Positions 36,148-44,317 of a stretch of 64,000 bases of DNA are shown here, piece after piece (positions within the stretch are counted from its first letter, which is position 1; every line of letters starts with the position of its first letter). The stretch comes from JBATTK01 sp049670505 (GTDB lineage Bacteria; Bacteroidota; Bacteroidia; Flavobacteriales; Flavobacteriaceae). The notes beneath the pieces were generated by a model. It searched no databases, was not told the origin of the DNA, and saw nothing but the letters and a program-made list of their open reading frames with translations. The position numbers and the translations under genes were made by a program. The DNA is taken from assembly GCA_049670505.1 (NCBI GenBank), contig JBATTK010000043.1, positions 49,686 through 113,685 on the forward strand, in the 5' to 3' direction.

Positions 36148-36672
36148 ATGAATCTGGATATCCAACCTTTTTTGGAAAATGACCTGGTCATTGTTAAACC
36201 AATGAACGCCTCCTACTTTAATGCGTTGTATGAAGTTGCCTCGGATTCCCATATCTGGGAACAACATCAAGAACCGGAAAGATACACCTTGGAATTGTTC
36301 ACTACATTTTTTGAGGAAAGTCTTCAGTCCCAAGGCGCTCTCATAATAGTAGACAAGAAATCAAACAAAATTATAGGGAGTTCAAGATTCAAGATAATCA
36401 ATAGGGAAGAAAAAGTTGTTGAAATAGGCTGGTCTTTTCTATCGCGCAAATTCTGGGGAGGTAAGTACAATAGATCGGTAAAAAAACTTATGCTCAACTA
36501 TGCTTTGGCAACTGCTAAAAGAGTTGTGTTTTATGTAAATGTTAAAAATATACGCTCTCAAAAGGCTCTTGAGAAATTGGGGGCGATGAAAATGGAATAT
36601 TCCAATATACCTTGGGTGCTAGACAAGAGTACGAATGGAATAACCTATTTGGTCGACAAGCAATTACAATAA
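36148..36672 (+). CDS. GNAT-family N-acetyltransferase (RimJ/RimL type)
   Basis: A 174-residue acetyltransferase. It has the usual RimJ/RimL order: N-terminal substrate part (NALYEVASDSHIWEQHQEPERY), the strand pair SSRFKIINREEKVVEIGWSF, a GGKYNRSVKKLML acetyl-CoA-binding region in place of the more common GxGxG, and the NxxSQKALEKLGAMK helix near the end. The substrate is unknown. It follows hpt-adk by 42 bases on the same strand. Confidence 0.8.
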   Translation: MNLDIQPFLENDLVIVKPMNASYFNALYEVASDSHIWEQHQEPERYTLELFTTFFEESLQSQGALIIVDKKSNKIIGSSRFKIINREEKVVEIGWSFLSRKFWGGKYNRSVKKLMLNYALATAKRVVFYVNVKNIRSQKALEKLGAMKMEYSNIPWVLDKSTNGITYLVDKQLQ

Positions 36673-36711
36673 TTATATGAGGTTTCCAAAGGCTTGTTGA
36701 TCGCGAGTTGA

Positions 36712-36876
36712 ATGATCATGAGATCGGCGAACATTTTTAAAAGTGCAGCTGAAAGCTTGGAGAAGGATAAGCAAGATGTTTTGACCGCCATTGAAAAATT
36801 AAATGAAATAGCAACTCCTATTGATCGAGCGCAAGCGTTTTTCCTCTCTGCCATCATCCAAATTGCGTACTTTTGA
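36712..36876 (+). CDS. Possible small protein (54 aa), uncertain
   Basis: A 54-residue frame starting MIMRSANIFKSAAESLEKDK and rich in Lys, Glu and Ala, ending AIIQIAYF, with codon choice like its neighbours. An in-frame TGA stands directly before the ATG, so it cannot be an extension of the GNAT. Its 3' end covers the putative obgE -7 element. It may be a small protein or a remnant; I do not recognise it. Confidence 0.3.
   Translation: MIMRSANIFKSAAESLEKDKQDVLTAIEKLNEIATPIDRAQAFFLSAIIQIAYF
36868..36875 (+). promoter_or_regulatory. Candidate obgE -7 element
   Basis: TACTTTTG matches TAnnTTTG, 24 bases before the obgE ATG at 36900. A -33 TTG is not clear. Confidence 0.4.
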
Positions 36877-36899
36877 CAATATAAATTCAAAGACCCTCT

Positions 36900-37901
36900 A
36901 TGACCGAAGGCAATTTTGTTGATTATGTAAAGATGTACGTGTCCTCAGGTAACGGAGGCAAAGGATCTGTGCATTTACATCGGGAAAAGTATATTACAAA
37001 AGGAGGCCCCGATGGTGGCGATGGGGGTCGTGGCGGCCACGTAATATTACGTGGTAACAAGGGCTTGTGGACCTTACTCACCTATAAGTTCAAAAGACAC
37101 TTTAAGGCAGGTCATGGAGGCCATGGGAGCAAGAATCGGAGCAGTGGTGCCGATGGTGAGGATGTTTATATGGACGTCCCTTTGGGAACTGTTGTAAGAG
37201 ATAGTGAAACCAATGAAATCCTTTTTGAGATTACCGAAGATCAGCAAGAAAAAATTGTAGCCGAAGGCGGAATGGGCGGACGTGGTAACTGGCATTTTAA
37301 GACCGCTACCAATCAGACCCCAAGATATGCCCAACCCGGTATTCCCGGGCAGGAGAAACAAATAACGCTGGAATTAAAGGTCTTGGCCGATGTAGGATTG
37401 GTGGGATTTCCAAATGCAGGAAAATCTACCTTACTTTCTGTCTTGACCTCCGCTAAACCAAAAATTGCCGATTATGAGTTTACTACCCTGAAACCGAATT
37501 TGGGCATCGTGGAATATCGGGATTTCAAAAGTTTTGTAATGGCCGATATCCCCGGTATCATTGAGGGTGCCGCGGAAGGGAAAGGTTTAGGACATTATTT
37601 TTTAAGACATATAGAACGAAACGCTACTTTACTTTTTTTAATTCCCGCGGATAGCAAGGATATCGCCAAAGAGTATATGATTTTATTGGATGAACTAAGA
37701 CGGTACAATGCGGAACTTTTGGATAAGGATAGATTGGTAGCCATCTCCAAAAGCGATATGTTGGATGAGGAACTCATACAGGAAATGAAAACCGAATTGG
37801 ACAGGGATTTAAACGACGTTCCTTACATGTTCATTTCTTCGGTTGCCCAACAGGGTCTACAGGAATTGAAGGATAGACTTTGGGCGCTATTGAACGATTA
37901 A
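36900..37901 (+). CDS. obgE: GTPase Obg/CgtA
   Basis: A 333-residue ribosome-associated GTPase. The glycine-rich Obg domain occupies about residues 1-160 ([34 protein letters not shown]). The G domain follows, with G1 GFPNAGKST, the G3 motif DIPGIIEGA and a G4-like SKSD instead of the canonical NKxD. It lacks the C-terminal OCT domain seen in some species, as is common in short forms. It acts in 50S assembly and stress control. It is transcribed after the GNAT gene on the same strand. Confidence 0.94.
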   Translation: MTEGNFVDYVKMYVSSGNGGKGSVHLHREKYITKGGPDGGDGGRGGHVILRGNKGLWTLLTYKFKRHFKAGHGGHGSKNRSSGADGEDVYMDVPLGTVVRDSETNEILFEITEDQQEKIVAEGGMGGRGNWHFKTATNQTPRYAQPGIPGQEKQITLELKVLADVGLVGFPNAGKSTLLSVLTSAKPKIADYEFTTLKPNLGIVEYRDFKSFVMADIPGIIEGAAEGKGLGHYFLRHIERNATLLFLIPADSKDIAKEYMILLDELRRYNAELLDKDRLVAISKSDMLDEELIQEMKTELDRDLNDVPYMFISSVAQQGLQELKDRLWALLND

Positions 37902-37952
37902 ACCTTACTTTCTTAAAGTCCAACTACTTTTTTCTTTATTTTTATATAAATA

Positions 37953-38486
37953 TTGATGATGAAAGGTATTCTATACATACTGCTTATTGTTCTTATCACA
38001 TCTTGTAATGCGGTGAGGGTGAACTATGATTATGACAAGGCGACCGATTTTTCCAGTTACACCACATATAATTATTATCCGGATTTGAATACGGGCCTAA
38101 GTCAATTGGATACAAAACGTTTGCTCAAAGCCGTTGATTCCGATATGCAGTTAAAGGGCATTCAACTCTCGGAAGAACCGGATTTCTTTATTAATATTCA
38201 TAGTAGTTCCTTTAGAGGCCCAAATAACAGTTCGGTTGGAGTAGGCGTTGGCGGCGGCGGAAGAAATGCTGGTGGTGGCGTTTCCATAGGTATTCCCGTT
38301 GGGCAACCAAATCTTTCACGGGAGATTGTTTTTGATCTTGTGGACAGTCAAAAAGATGCGCTGTTCTGGCAAGGTGTAAGTGAAAGTTCCTATAGGGACA
38401 ATGCTTCCCCCAGCGTTCGGGAAGACATGCTCCAACGTATTGTGGCAAAAGTCTTTTCCAAATACCCTCCTTCCATCAAAAAATAA
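37953..38486 (+). CDS. DUF4136 domain lipoprotein
   Basis: A 177-residue lipoprotein with signal peptide and lipobox LITSC (Cys about 18), followed by VNYDYDKATDFSSYTTYNYYP, the entry motif of DUF4136. A glycine-rich loop (GVGVGGGGRNAGGGVSIGIPVG) and the closing VFDLVDSQKDALFWQGVSE...VAKVFSKYPP are also typical. It is probably anchored in the periplasm or outer membrane; function unknown. Two or three adjacent ATG codons give uncertainty of one or two residues at the start. Confidence 0.85.
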   Translation: MMMKGILYILLIVLITSCNAVRVNYDYDKATDFSSYTTYNYYPDLNTGLSQLDTKRLLKAVDSDMQLKGIQLSEEPDFFINIHSSSFRGPNNSSVGVGVGGGGRNAGGGVSIGIPVGQPNLSREIVFDLVDSQKDALFWQGVSESSYRDNASPSVREDMLQRIVAKVFSKYPPSIKK

Positions 38487-38492
38487 TCGACG

Positions 38493-39349
38493 TATTTCAA
38501 AACATTGTTGTCCGTCTTCCAGCTTCTGGTTTCTGGTTTCTGGTTCAAGGTTGAAAATTGATGGTTTTGTCTTACATCCTTTGTCCTTCGGAGAGATGGT
38601 ATCCGGTTGTAGTATTCGGATGTGCAGTATCTCATTTCTCACTTCTCATTCCTCATTTCCGATTTCGGTCTTTGGAAAAACAGTCTTTAGTGAACAGTTA
38701 CAGTTGGCTGTTGTATCGTTTCTAGCATCTAGCATCTAGCATCTAACATCTAACATCTAGCTTCTAGTCTTTCGTCTTTTCTCTTTGGAAAGATAGTCTT
38801 CAGTAGGCAGTGGCAGTCGGCAGTCGTATCGTTTCTAGCATCTAGCATCTAGCATCTAGCTTCTGGTCTTTCGTCTTTTCTCTTTTCTCTTTGGAAAGAT
38901 AGTCTTCAGTAGGCATTGGCAGTCGGCAGTCGTATCGTTTCTAGCATCTAGCATCTAGCATCTAGCTTCTGGTTTCCGGTCTTTCGTCTTTTCTCTTTGG
39001 AAAGATAGTCTTCAGTAGGCAGTGGCGGTCGGCAGTCGTATCGTTTCTAGCATCTAGCATCTAGTATCTAGCTTCTGGTCTTTCGTCTTTTCTCTTTCAT
39101 CTTTTTTCCTTGTTCAAGGTTCAAGGTTTGGTTTCTAATTTCTGAATACTGAATACTGAATACTGAATACTGATTTCTGGTCTTTTGTCTTTTAAGTGGA
39201 CATCTATAAAAGATAGTGTTGAATTCAAGTTCGTAAGATTCATCTCCAAACTTGAAAATGCCGTTCACTTTATAAAATTTACCACTGGCCATATTTTGAT
39301 TGCCTCGAACTTATCCCCACACTATATTTGTAAAAATAGTCTCTAAATA
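38493..39349. repeat. Heptanucleotide repeat tract, left of S9 peptidase
   Basis: A long non-coding tract built from several exact seven-base tandem families: TTCTGGT (38524-38544), CTCATTT-type (38631-38665), TCTAGCA-type (38721-38769 and three more blocks) and TGAATAC (39143-39177). A higher-order unit starting GTATCGTTTCTAGC repeats at 38713, 38826, 38932 and 39038, with spacings 113, 106 and 106. Its first 22 bases match 28289-28310 with one mismatch. Short frames here are artefacts. Confidence 0.85.
39300..39330 (+). promoter_or_regulatory. Promoter upstream of S9 peptidase gene
   Basis: TTG at 39300-39302, a 20-base spacer and TATATTTG at 39323-39330 fit the flavobacterial consensus. 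The preceding block (39261-39301) is nearly repeated at 42175-42215. The 5' leader would be about 125 bases. Confidence 0.6.
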
Positions 39350-39461
39350 AGTATTTGTTCCTGTAACAAATTGGCAACTCCGTTTACTAATGGGGTAGGC
39401 ATATTGAAAGCAACTCATTTAAATGTCAAAAAGACGAGTAAAACACATCAAAAAAAGTAAA

Positions 39462-41774
39462 ATGAAAACAAAAACCATTAAAATTAAAAGAATCCTGGCC
39501 ATAGTGCTTTTCGTATTCGGCGTACAAGCATATGCACAGGAAGTAACCGGGTCTTGGAAAGGTACTTTGTCCGTACAGGGTACAGAAATGCCATTGATAT
39601 TCAATGTAAGTGAAGAAGATGGTAATTACATAGCTACCATGGATAGTCCAACGCAAGGAGCGACGGATATTCCCATGGATGAGACGACTTTCACGGGCGA
39701 TCAACTTACCATTTCATTTAAGCAGGCGGGAATTAAGTATGTGGGGAAATTGGAAGGTGATACCATGGAAGGTACATTCTATCAGGGGGGAATGGAACTT
39801 CCCTTGGCGTTGGAGAAAACGGTAAAGACCATCCCCGGAAACCCTGACCTGGTCAGTTCCGATACCGAACTAATGAAATTGGCCGCTTTGGACGTCGGGG
39901 ATTATAGATATACGGTGGAAGACTATTTTGCAAAGCCAAAAGCATCCACTTTTCGGTTTTCCCCCAATGGAAAGTATATCTCCTACAGGGAAAAGGATGA
40001 GAATGGCAAAAGACATATACAGGTAAAGGATATTGCTTCGGGAGAAGTCACTAGGGCGATTGAAGAAAAAGAAGAGTTGGTAAGAGGATACGGTTGGGTA
40101 AACAATGAGCGTTTAGTATACCTAATGGACCAAGGCGGTGACGAGAATTATCACCTGTATGCAGTGAATCTGGATGGATCGGATTTAAAGGACCTTACTC
40201 CGTTTGAAGAGGTTCAGGCCAACTTTCTGGAATTGTTGAAGGAAGATAAAGACCACATTATTATTTCTTTGAATAAGAACAATCCACAAATTTTTGATCC
40301 TTACAAAATAAATATATTGACGGGGGAAATGGTGCAGTTGTATAAAAACGAGGATGCTGCCAATCCTATAGCAGGTTATGATTTTGATAAGGACGGAAAC
40401 CTTAAGGCCTTTACGAAAATACGGGATGGAGTAGAGCAAGATTTGTACTATGCCAAGGCAGATGGCAGCTACGAAATCATAAAAAGTTTAAACTGGAAAG
40501 ATGCCTTTGGTATTTTGCAGTTTAATTATGCCACCGAAAATCCGCATGATGCCTATATGATATCCAATCTTGAAAGTGATAAGGCAGAAGTTGTATTATA
40601 CGATTTTAAGGAAGGAAAGGAAATCAAAAAAGTATTCTCCAATGACCGATATGATGTTTCGGACCTTTCGGTATCCAGAAAGAGGAATTACGAATTGGAT
40701 TATTTTGAATATGAGGGAGAGAAGAGCGTAATTGTTCCCGTAAGTGACTATTATAAAAAATTACACGCCAAGTTCCAAAAGAAATTCGAAGGGAAGCAGT
40801 ATAGCATAGCGGATTTTACCGATGATGAAAACAACTATCTGATTTTTGTAGATAGCGATAAGTTGTATGGAGTATATTATTCCTATGATGTTAAAAAGGA
40901 CGAATTCAAAGAGGTGTTCAACCTCATGCCCCAATTAAAGGAAGAGGACATGGCGGAGATGCGTCCGATTACTTTTAAGAGTAGGGACGGACTCACCATT
41001 CACGGTTATATTACGTTGCCCAAGGCGGCACTGCAAGGGCAAAAAGTACCGGTAATCGTGAATCCGCATGGAGGACCACAAGGTATTCGTGATTCTTGGG
41101 GCTTTAATCCAGAGGCCCAACTTTTTGCAAGTAGGGGGTACGCTACGCTGCAGGTAAACTTTAGGATATCCGGTGGTTATGGGAAAAAGTTTTTGGAATC
41201 CGGGTTTAAGCAAATCGGTAGGAAGGCCATGGACGATGTTGAGGACGGATTACAATACGTAATAGACCAAGGATGGGTAGATAAGGACAAGGCCGCAATC
41301 TATGGTGGTAGCCATGGTGGATATGCAGTGCTTAGGGGACTCACCAAAACTCCGGATCTATATGCATGTGGTGTGGATTATGTAGGGGTATCCAATTTAT
41401 TTACCTTTATGAAGACCATTCCTCCTTACTGGAAACCTTATTTAAAAATAATTAAGGAAATATGGTATGATGAGGATATTGCCGAAGAGAAGGCCATTAT
41501 GGAAGAAGTTTCCCCCGTATTTCAGATAGATAAAATCAAGAAACCGTTGTTGGTAGCACAGGGCGCAAACGACCCCAGGGTAAATATAGATGAATCCGAT
41601 CAGATCGTAAGTGCCCTACGTGCCAAAGGATTTGATGTTCCCTACATGGTGAAGTATGATGAGGGGCATGGTTTTGGAAAAGAAGAAAATTCCATAGCCT
41701 TGTATAAGGCCATGGTAGGTTTCTATGCCAAGCATTTGGGACAACAGGAAATTGAAAAGCCCTTAAAGGACTAG
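39462..41774 (+). CDS. S9-family serine peptidase (prolyl oligopeptidase type), secreted
   Basis: A 770-residue protein with a signal peptide (ILAIVLFVFGVQAYAQ), then a roughly 100-residue beta-rich domain (SWKGTLSVQGTEMPLIFNVSEEDGNY), a beta-propeller, and an alpha/beta-hydrolase end. The nucleophile serine lies in YGGSHGGYA; the Asp is in GANDPRVN and the His in YDEGHGFG. The oxyanion region is VNPHGGPQG. It likely trims proline-containing peptides in the periplasm. The Met at 39462 begins the signal; 13 upstream codons are Lys-rich and less likely. It is flanked by heptad-repeat tracts on both sides. Confidence 0.9.
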   Translation: MKTKTIKIKRILAIVLFVFGVQAYAQEVTGSWKGTLSVQGTEMPLIFNVSEEDGNYIATMDSPTQGATDIPMDETTFTGDQLTISFKQAGIKYVGKLEGDTMEGTFYQGGMELPLALEKTVKTIPGNPDLVSSDTELMKLAALDVGDYRYTVEDYFAKPKASTFRFSPNGKYISYREKDENGKRHIQVKDIASGEVTRAIEEKEELVRGYGWVNNERLVYLMDQGGDENYHLYAVNLDGSDLKDLTPFEEVQANFLELLKEDKDHIIISLNKNNPQIFDPYKINILTGEMVQLYKNEDAANPIAGYDFDKDGNLKAFTKIRDGVEQDLYYAKADGSYEIIKSLNWKDAFGILQFNYATENPHDAYMISNLESDKAEVVLYDFKEGKEIKKVFSNDRYDVSDLSVSRKRNYELDYFEYEGEKSVIVPVSDYYKKLHAKFQKKFEGKQYSIADFTDDENNYLIFVDSDKLYGVYYSYDVKKDEFKEVFNLMPQLKEEDMAEMRPITFKSRDGLTIHGYITLPKAALQGQKVPVIVNPHGGPQGIRDSWGFNPEAQLFASRGYATLQVNFRISGGYGKKFLESGFKQIGRKAMDDVEDGLQYVIDQGWVDKDKAAIYGGSHGGYAVLRGLTKTPDLYACGVDYVGVSNLFTFMKTIPPYWKPYLKIIKEIWYDEDIAEEKAIMEEVSPVFQIDKIKKPLLVAQGANDPRVNIDESDQIVSALRAKGFDVPYMVKYDEGHGFGKEENSIALYKAMVGFYAKHLGQQEIEKPLKD

Positions 41775-41800
41775 AAATCCAGTTTAAATAATTTTGAATA

Positions 41801-41826
41801 GGGGAGCTGTTTAGGCTCCCTTTTTT
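41801..41826 (+). terminator. Intrinsic terminator after S9 peptidase
   Basis: Arms GGGAGC and GCTCCC close a short loop and are followed by six T. It lies 27 bases after the stop codon. Confidence 0.85.
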
Positions 41827-41837
41827 CATTTGTAAAT

Positions 41838-42215
41838 TTCAAGGTTCAAGGTTCAAGGTTCAAGGTTCAAGGTTCAAGGTTTGGTTTCCGGTCTTTCGTT
41901 TTTGTCCTTTGAAAGATAGTCTTCAGTAGGCAGTTGTATCGTTTCCAGCTTCTGGGATTTGGGATTTGGGTTTTGGAATTTGATTTCTGGTCTTTCGTCT
42001 TTTCTCTTTTTTCTTCGTCTTCGGAGAAATGGTATCCGGTTTACGGTATTCCGGTGTCCAGTATCTCATTTCTCACTTCTTATTCCTCATTTCCGATTTT
42101 GGTCTTTCGTCTTTTCTCTTTCATCTTTTGTCTTTTTTCTCCGGTCTTTATCCACATCTTCGTACTCCCCCTTACCGTTCGTTAATTAAAATTTACCGTT
42201 GGTCATATTTTGGTT
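41838..42215. repeat. Heptanucleotide repeat tract, right of S9 peptidase
   Basis: Six perfect copies of TTCAAGG (41838-41879), then GGGATTT-type heptads (41954-41988) and CTCATTT-type heptads (42065-42099). Positions 42019-42107 are about 88% identical by eye to 38586-38673, in the same orientation. The tract ends with the block repeated from 39261-39301. No gene is supported in it. Confidence 0.85.
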
Positions 42216-42242
42216 TCGTACCTACCGTAATACCTATATTTT
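42210..42242 (+). promoter_or_regulatory. Degenerate promoter-like site before the small ORFs and lytS
   Basis: TTG at 42210-42212 is followed after 22 bases by TATATTTT, which differs from TAnnTTTG only at the final base. The position relative to the repeated block matches the promoter before the S9 peptidase. Confidence 0.4.
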
Positions 42243-42282
42243 TAAAAAAGAATTCAATTAGCAAACTTTTAAATATAAAGAC

Positions 42283-42336
42283 ATGATAACATTGGCAAAA
42301 TTTGTAGTCACGTTTATTTTAAGTGTACTCTTTTAA
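42283..42336 (+). CDS. Tiny hydrophobic peptide (17 aa), uncertain
   Basis: An ATG frame coding MITLAKFVVTFILSVLF and then two stop codons in tandem. It looks like a signal sequence cut just before a lipobox; from memory it resembles the N-terminus of GIN-domain (DUF2807) lipoproteins. It could be a real peptide, a leader or a degraded gene start. Confidence 0.3.
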   Translation: MITLAKFVVTFILSVLF

Positions 42337-42344
42337 TAACTATT

Positions 42345-42482
42345 ATGGAATATAAAGAACTTGTTCGTAGACTAAAAAAGCGTAATAGTTATAGGATAAT
42401 TCCAGTGGTACTTACAGTGATCGTAGGCATATTGGTGTTAGGCTATTTTGTGGGAAAAGGGATTTATTACGTAACCCATTAG
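42345..42482 (+). CDS. Small single-pass membrane protein (45 aa)
   Basis: A 45-residue protein: a basic N-terminal part (MEYKELVRRLKKRNSYRI) followed by one transmembrane helix (IPVVLTVIVGILVLGYFVG) and a short tail. It is eight bases after the 17-residue frame and 48 bases before the histidine kinase gene, on the same strand. Topology rules put the basic end in the cytoplasm. I do not recognise a family; it may be a partner of the sensor. Confidence 0.5.
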   Translation: MEYKELVRRLKKRNSYRIIPVVLTVIVGILVLGYFVGKGIYYVTH

Positions 42483-42530
42483 TTGTATAATTTCTATTGA
42501 CTTAAATTTGAAATTGATTCAAGATTAATT

Positions 42531-43589
42531 ATGCAGTTATCAGCAAGAAAGCGAAATAGAATTTTCTGGTTATTACAATTAGTAGGTTGGAGCGCTATTA
42601 ATTTAGTGGCGCTACTTTTTTGGAAAAAACTGAGTATAGAATTTTTGGGTTTTTCTATTATCTCAGGAATTTTTACTGGTATAGTATCTACCTCACTTCT
42701 GAGAACATATCTTAAAAACAATATCTCACTCGAGAGATTTAATGTAAAGGCAATAGGAAAAATAACTGTCTCTACAATTTTTGCAGCTTTTCTCTTTGCA
42801 GGACTTAATTTTGTTTTTGGATATTTATATGGAAAATATGTTCCTATAGATAACGAACTTGATCTTCAGATCCTAGAGGTCTACAGTAGTGTTTGGGTAA
42901 TTGCGATTAATTCCCTGTTCACTATTTTTGGCTGGGTCGTTTGTTATTTGGCGATAAAACTTTTTTTAAAATTGAGTGCGGATCGCTTGGAACGCTCTGA
43001 ACTCAATACGACCTTGAGACAGGCCCAGCTAAACACGCTAAAAGGGCAGATCAATCCGCACTTTATGTTCAATAGCCTTAATAATATTCGTGGGTTGATG
43101 CTGGAAGATGTGGAACGCTCCCGGGATATGTTGACCAAGCTTTCCGAAATGCTTCGGTATTCCCTTACCAAGAATGATATCAATGCCATTGCCCTGGAGG
43201 AAGAATTGGAAATGGTGGACAACTATATAGAGCTTTCCAAAATTCAGCTCGAAGACCGACTGGAGTTTGTGAAAGAAGTAGCACCCCAAACCTTATCCAT
43301 AGCTATACCCCCTATGATTATTCAACTGTTGGTGGAAAATGCGGCCAAACACGGTATTTCTAATATAAAGAGTGGGGGAAGGATACTTTTAAAAACCGTG
43401 ATAGATAAGGACCTACTCTGTATAAAAGTCATAAATACCGGGAAACTCCGAATCACAAAAGATTCTACACAATTGGGATTACAAAATATTAGACAACGTT
43501 TGCAATTGCTTTATGGGAACAAGGCCGTTTTTTCCTTGGAGGAAGAAAATGATGAAGTGGTTGCCAATATTAAAATACCTCTTGTATGA
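42531..43589 (+). CDS. LytS/YehU-type sensor histidine kinase
   Basis: A 352-residue kinase with four N-terminal membrane segments (up to about residue 148), a coiled-coil linker (LERSELNTTLRQAQLNTLKGQ) and the His_kinase domain. The phospho-acceptor His is about residue 177 in INPHFMFNSLNNI, and the ATP-binding part has PPMIIQLLVENAAKHGI and LGLQNIRQRLQLLYG. This is the short LytS class that pairs with LytTR regulators. Its stop overlaps the response regulator ATG by four bases. The sensed signal is unknown and there is no extracellular domain. Confidence 0.9.
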   Translation: MQLSARKRNRIFWLLQLVGWSAINLVALLFWKKLSIEFLGFSIISGIFTGIVSTSLLRTYLKNNISLERFNVKAIGKITVSTIFAAFLFAGLNFVFGYLYGKYVPIDNELDLQILEVYSSVWVIAINSLFTIFGWVVCYLAIKLFLKLSADRLERSELNTTLRQAQLNTLKGQINPHFMFNSLNNIRGLMLEDVERSRDMLTKLSEMLRYSLTKNDINAIALEEELEMVDNYIELSKIQLEDRLEFVKEVAPQTLSIAIPPMIIQLLVENAAKHGISNIKSGGRILLKTVIDKDLLCIKVINTGKLRITKDSTQLGLQNIRQRLQLLYGNKAVFSLEEENDEVVANIKIPLV

Positions 43590-44317
43590 AAAGCATAAAA
43601 GCTGTGATTGTAGAGGATTCCCGTCTGGCACGTAATGAGTTAAAGGAACTCATTAAAAAGCATGAGGAAATCCAATTGGTAGGTGAGGCGGAAAATGTGG
43701 ACAAGGGATATGAATTGATATTGGATGTAAAACCAGATTTGTTGTTCTTGGATATCAATATGCCGGAAAAAGACGGTTTTGAACTTTTAGAAATGTTGGA
43801 TGAGGTTCCCATTACCGTTTTTACCACCGCTTTTGATGAATATGCCATAAAATCCTTTGAATACAATGCGTTGGATTATTTATTGAAACCCATCAATGCA
43901 AAGCGTTTTTCTTTGGCAATGGAGAAGGTAAAATTACAAATGAGTAGTCCGTATAATGATGAGGCGTCCATCGCGGAGACGCTTGTGGAAAGCAGTCAGA
44001 TTTTCATAAAGGACGGAGAAAAGTGTTGGTTGGTACGAATTGGCGATATTTTACTCTTTGAAATCGTTGGCAACTATACCCGGGTGTTTTTCCGAAACGA
44101 AAAACCCATGCTATACAAATCGTTGAACCAAGTGGAAGAAAAGTTGCCTCCTACTAGCTTTTTTAGGGCTAACAGACAACAGATTATCAATGTTAACCAC
44201 ATTCAAAATGTAGTGCCTTGGTTCAACGGTAAGTTAAAATTGACTATGAACAACGGCGAGGAAGTAGAGGTTTCCAGAAGGCAATCCTATCTTTTTAAGG
44301 ATAGGATGAGTCTTTAG
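43586..44317 (+). CDS. LytTR-family response regulator
   Basis: A 243-residue regulator with a receiver domain (phospho-acceptor Asp about 56 in LLFLDINMPEKDGFE, Lys in LLKPINAKRF) and a C-terminal LytTR DNA-binding domain: WLVRIGDILLFEIVGNYTRVFF, FFRANRQQIINVNHI and KLKLTMNNGEEVEVSRRQ. LytTR regulators bind paired direct repeats; I could not identify such a site here. It is translationally coupled to the histidine kinase gene. Confidence 0.92.
   Translation: MKSIKAVIVEDSRLARNELKELIKKHEEIQLVGEAENVDKGYELILDVKPDLLFLDINMPEKDGFELLEMLDEVPITVFTTAFDEYAIKSFEYNALDYLLKPINAKRFSLAMEKVKLQMSSPYNDEASIAETLVESSQIFIKDGEKCWLVRIGDILLFEIVGNYTRVFFRNEKPMLYKSLNQVEEKLPPTSFFRANRQQIINVNHIQNVVPWFNGKLKLTMNNGEEVEVSRRQSYLFKDRMSL

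Noticed and set aside
36645..36890. 81-codon minus-strand frame before obgE
   Set aside because: It is antisense to the better plus-strand 54-codon frame and overlaps the GNAT 3' end.
38212..38739. Several overlapping frames in and beside the left heptad tract
   Set aside because: They follow low-complexity repeats, have no protein-like composition and overlap the DUF4136 gene or each other.
38493..39349. CRISPR array
   Set aside because: The repeats are seven-base tandem words and imperfect 106/113-bp units with no unique spacers and no cas genes nearby.
41934..42286. Phe/Ser-rich frames in the right heptad tract
   Set aside because: They translate TTT- and TCT-rich repeat DNA and exist in several frames at once.
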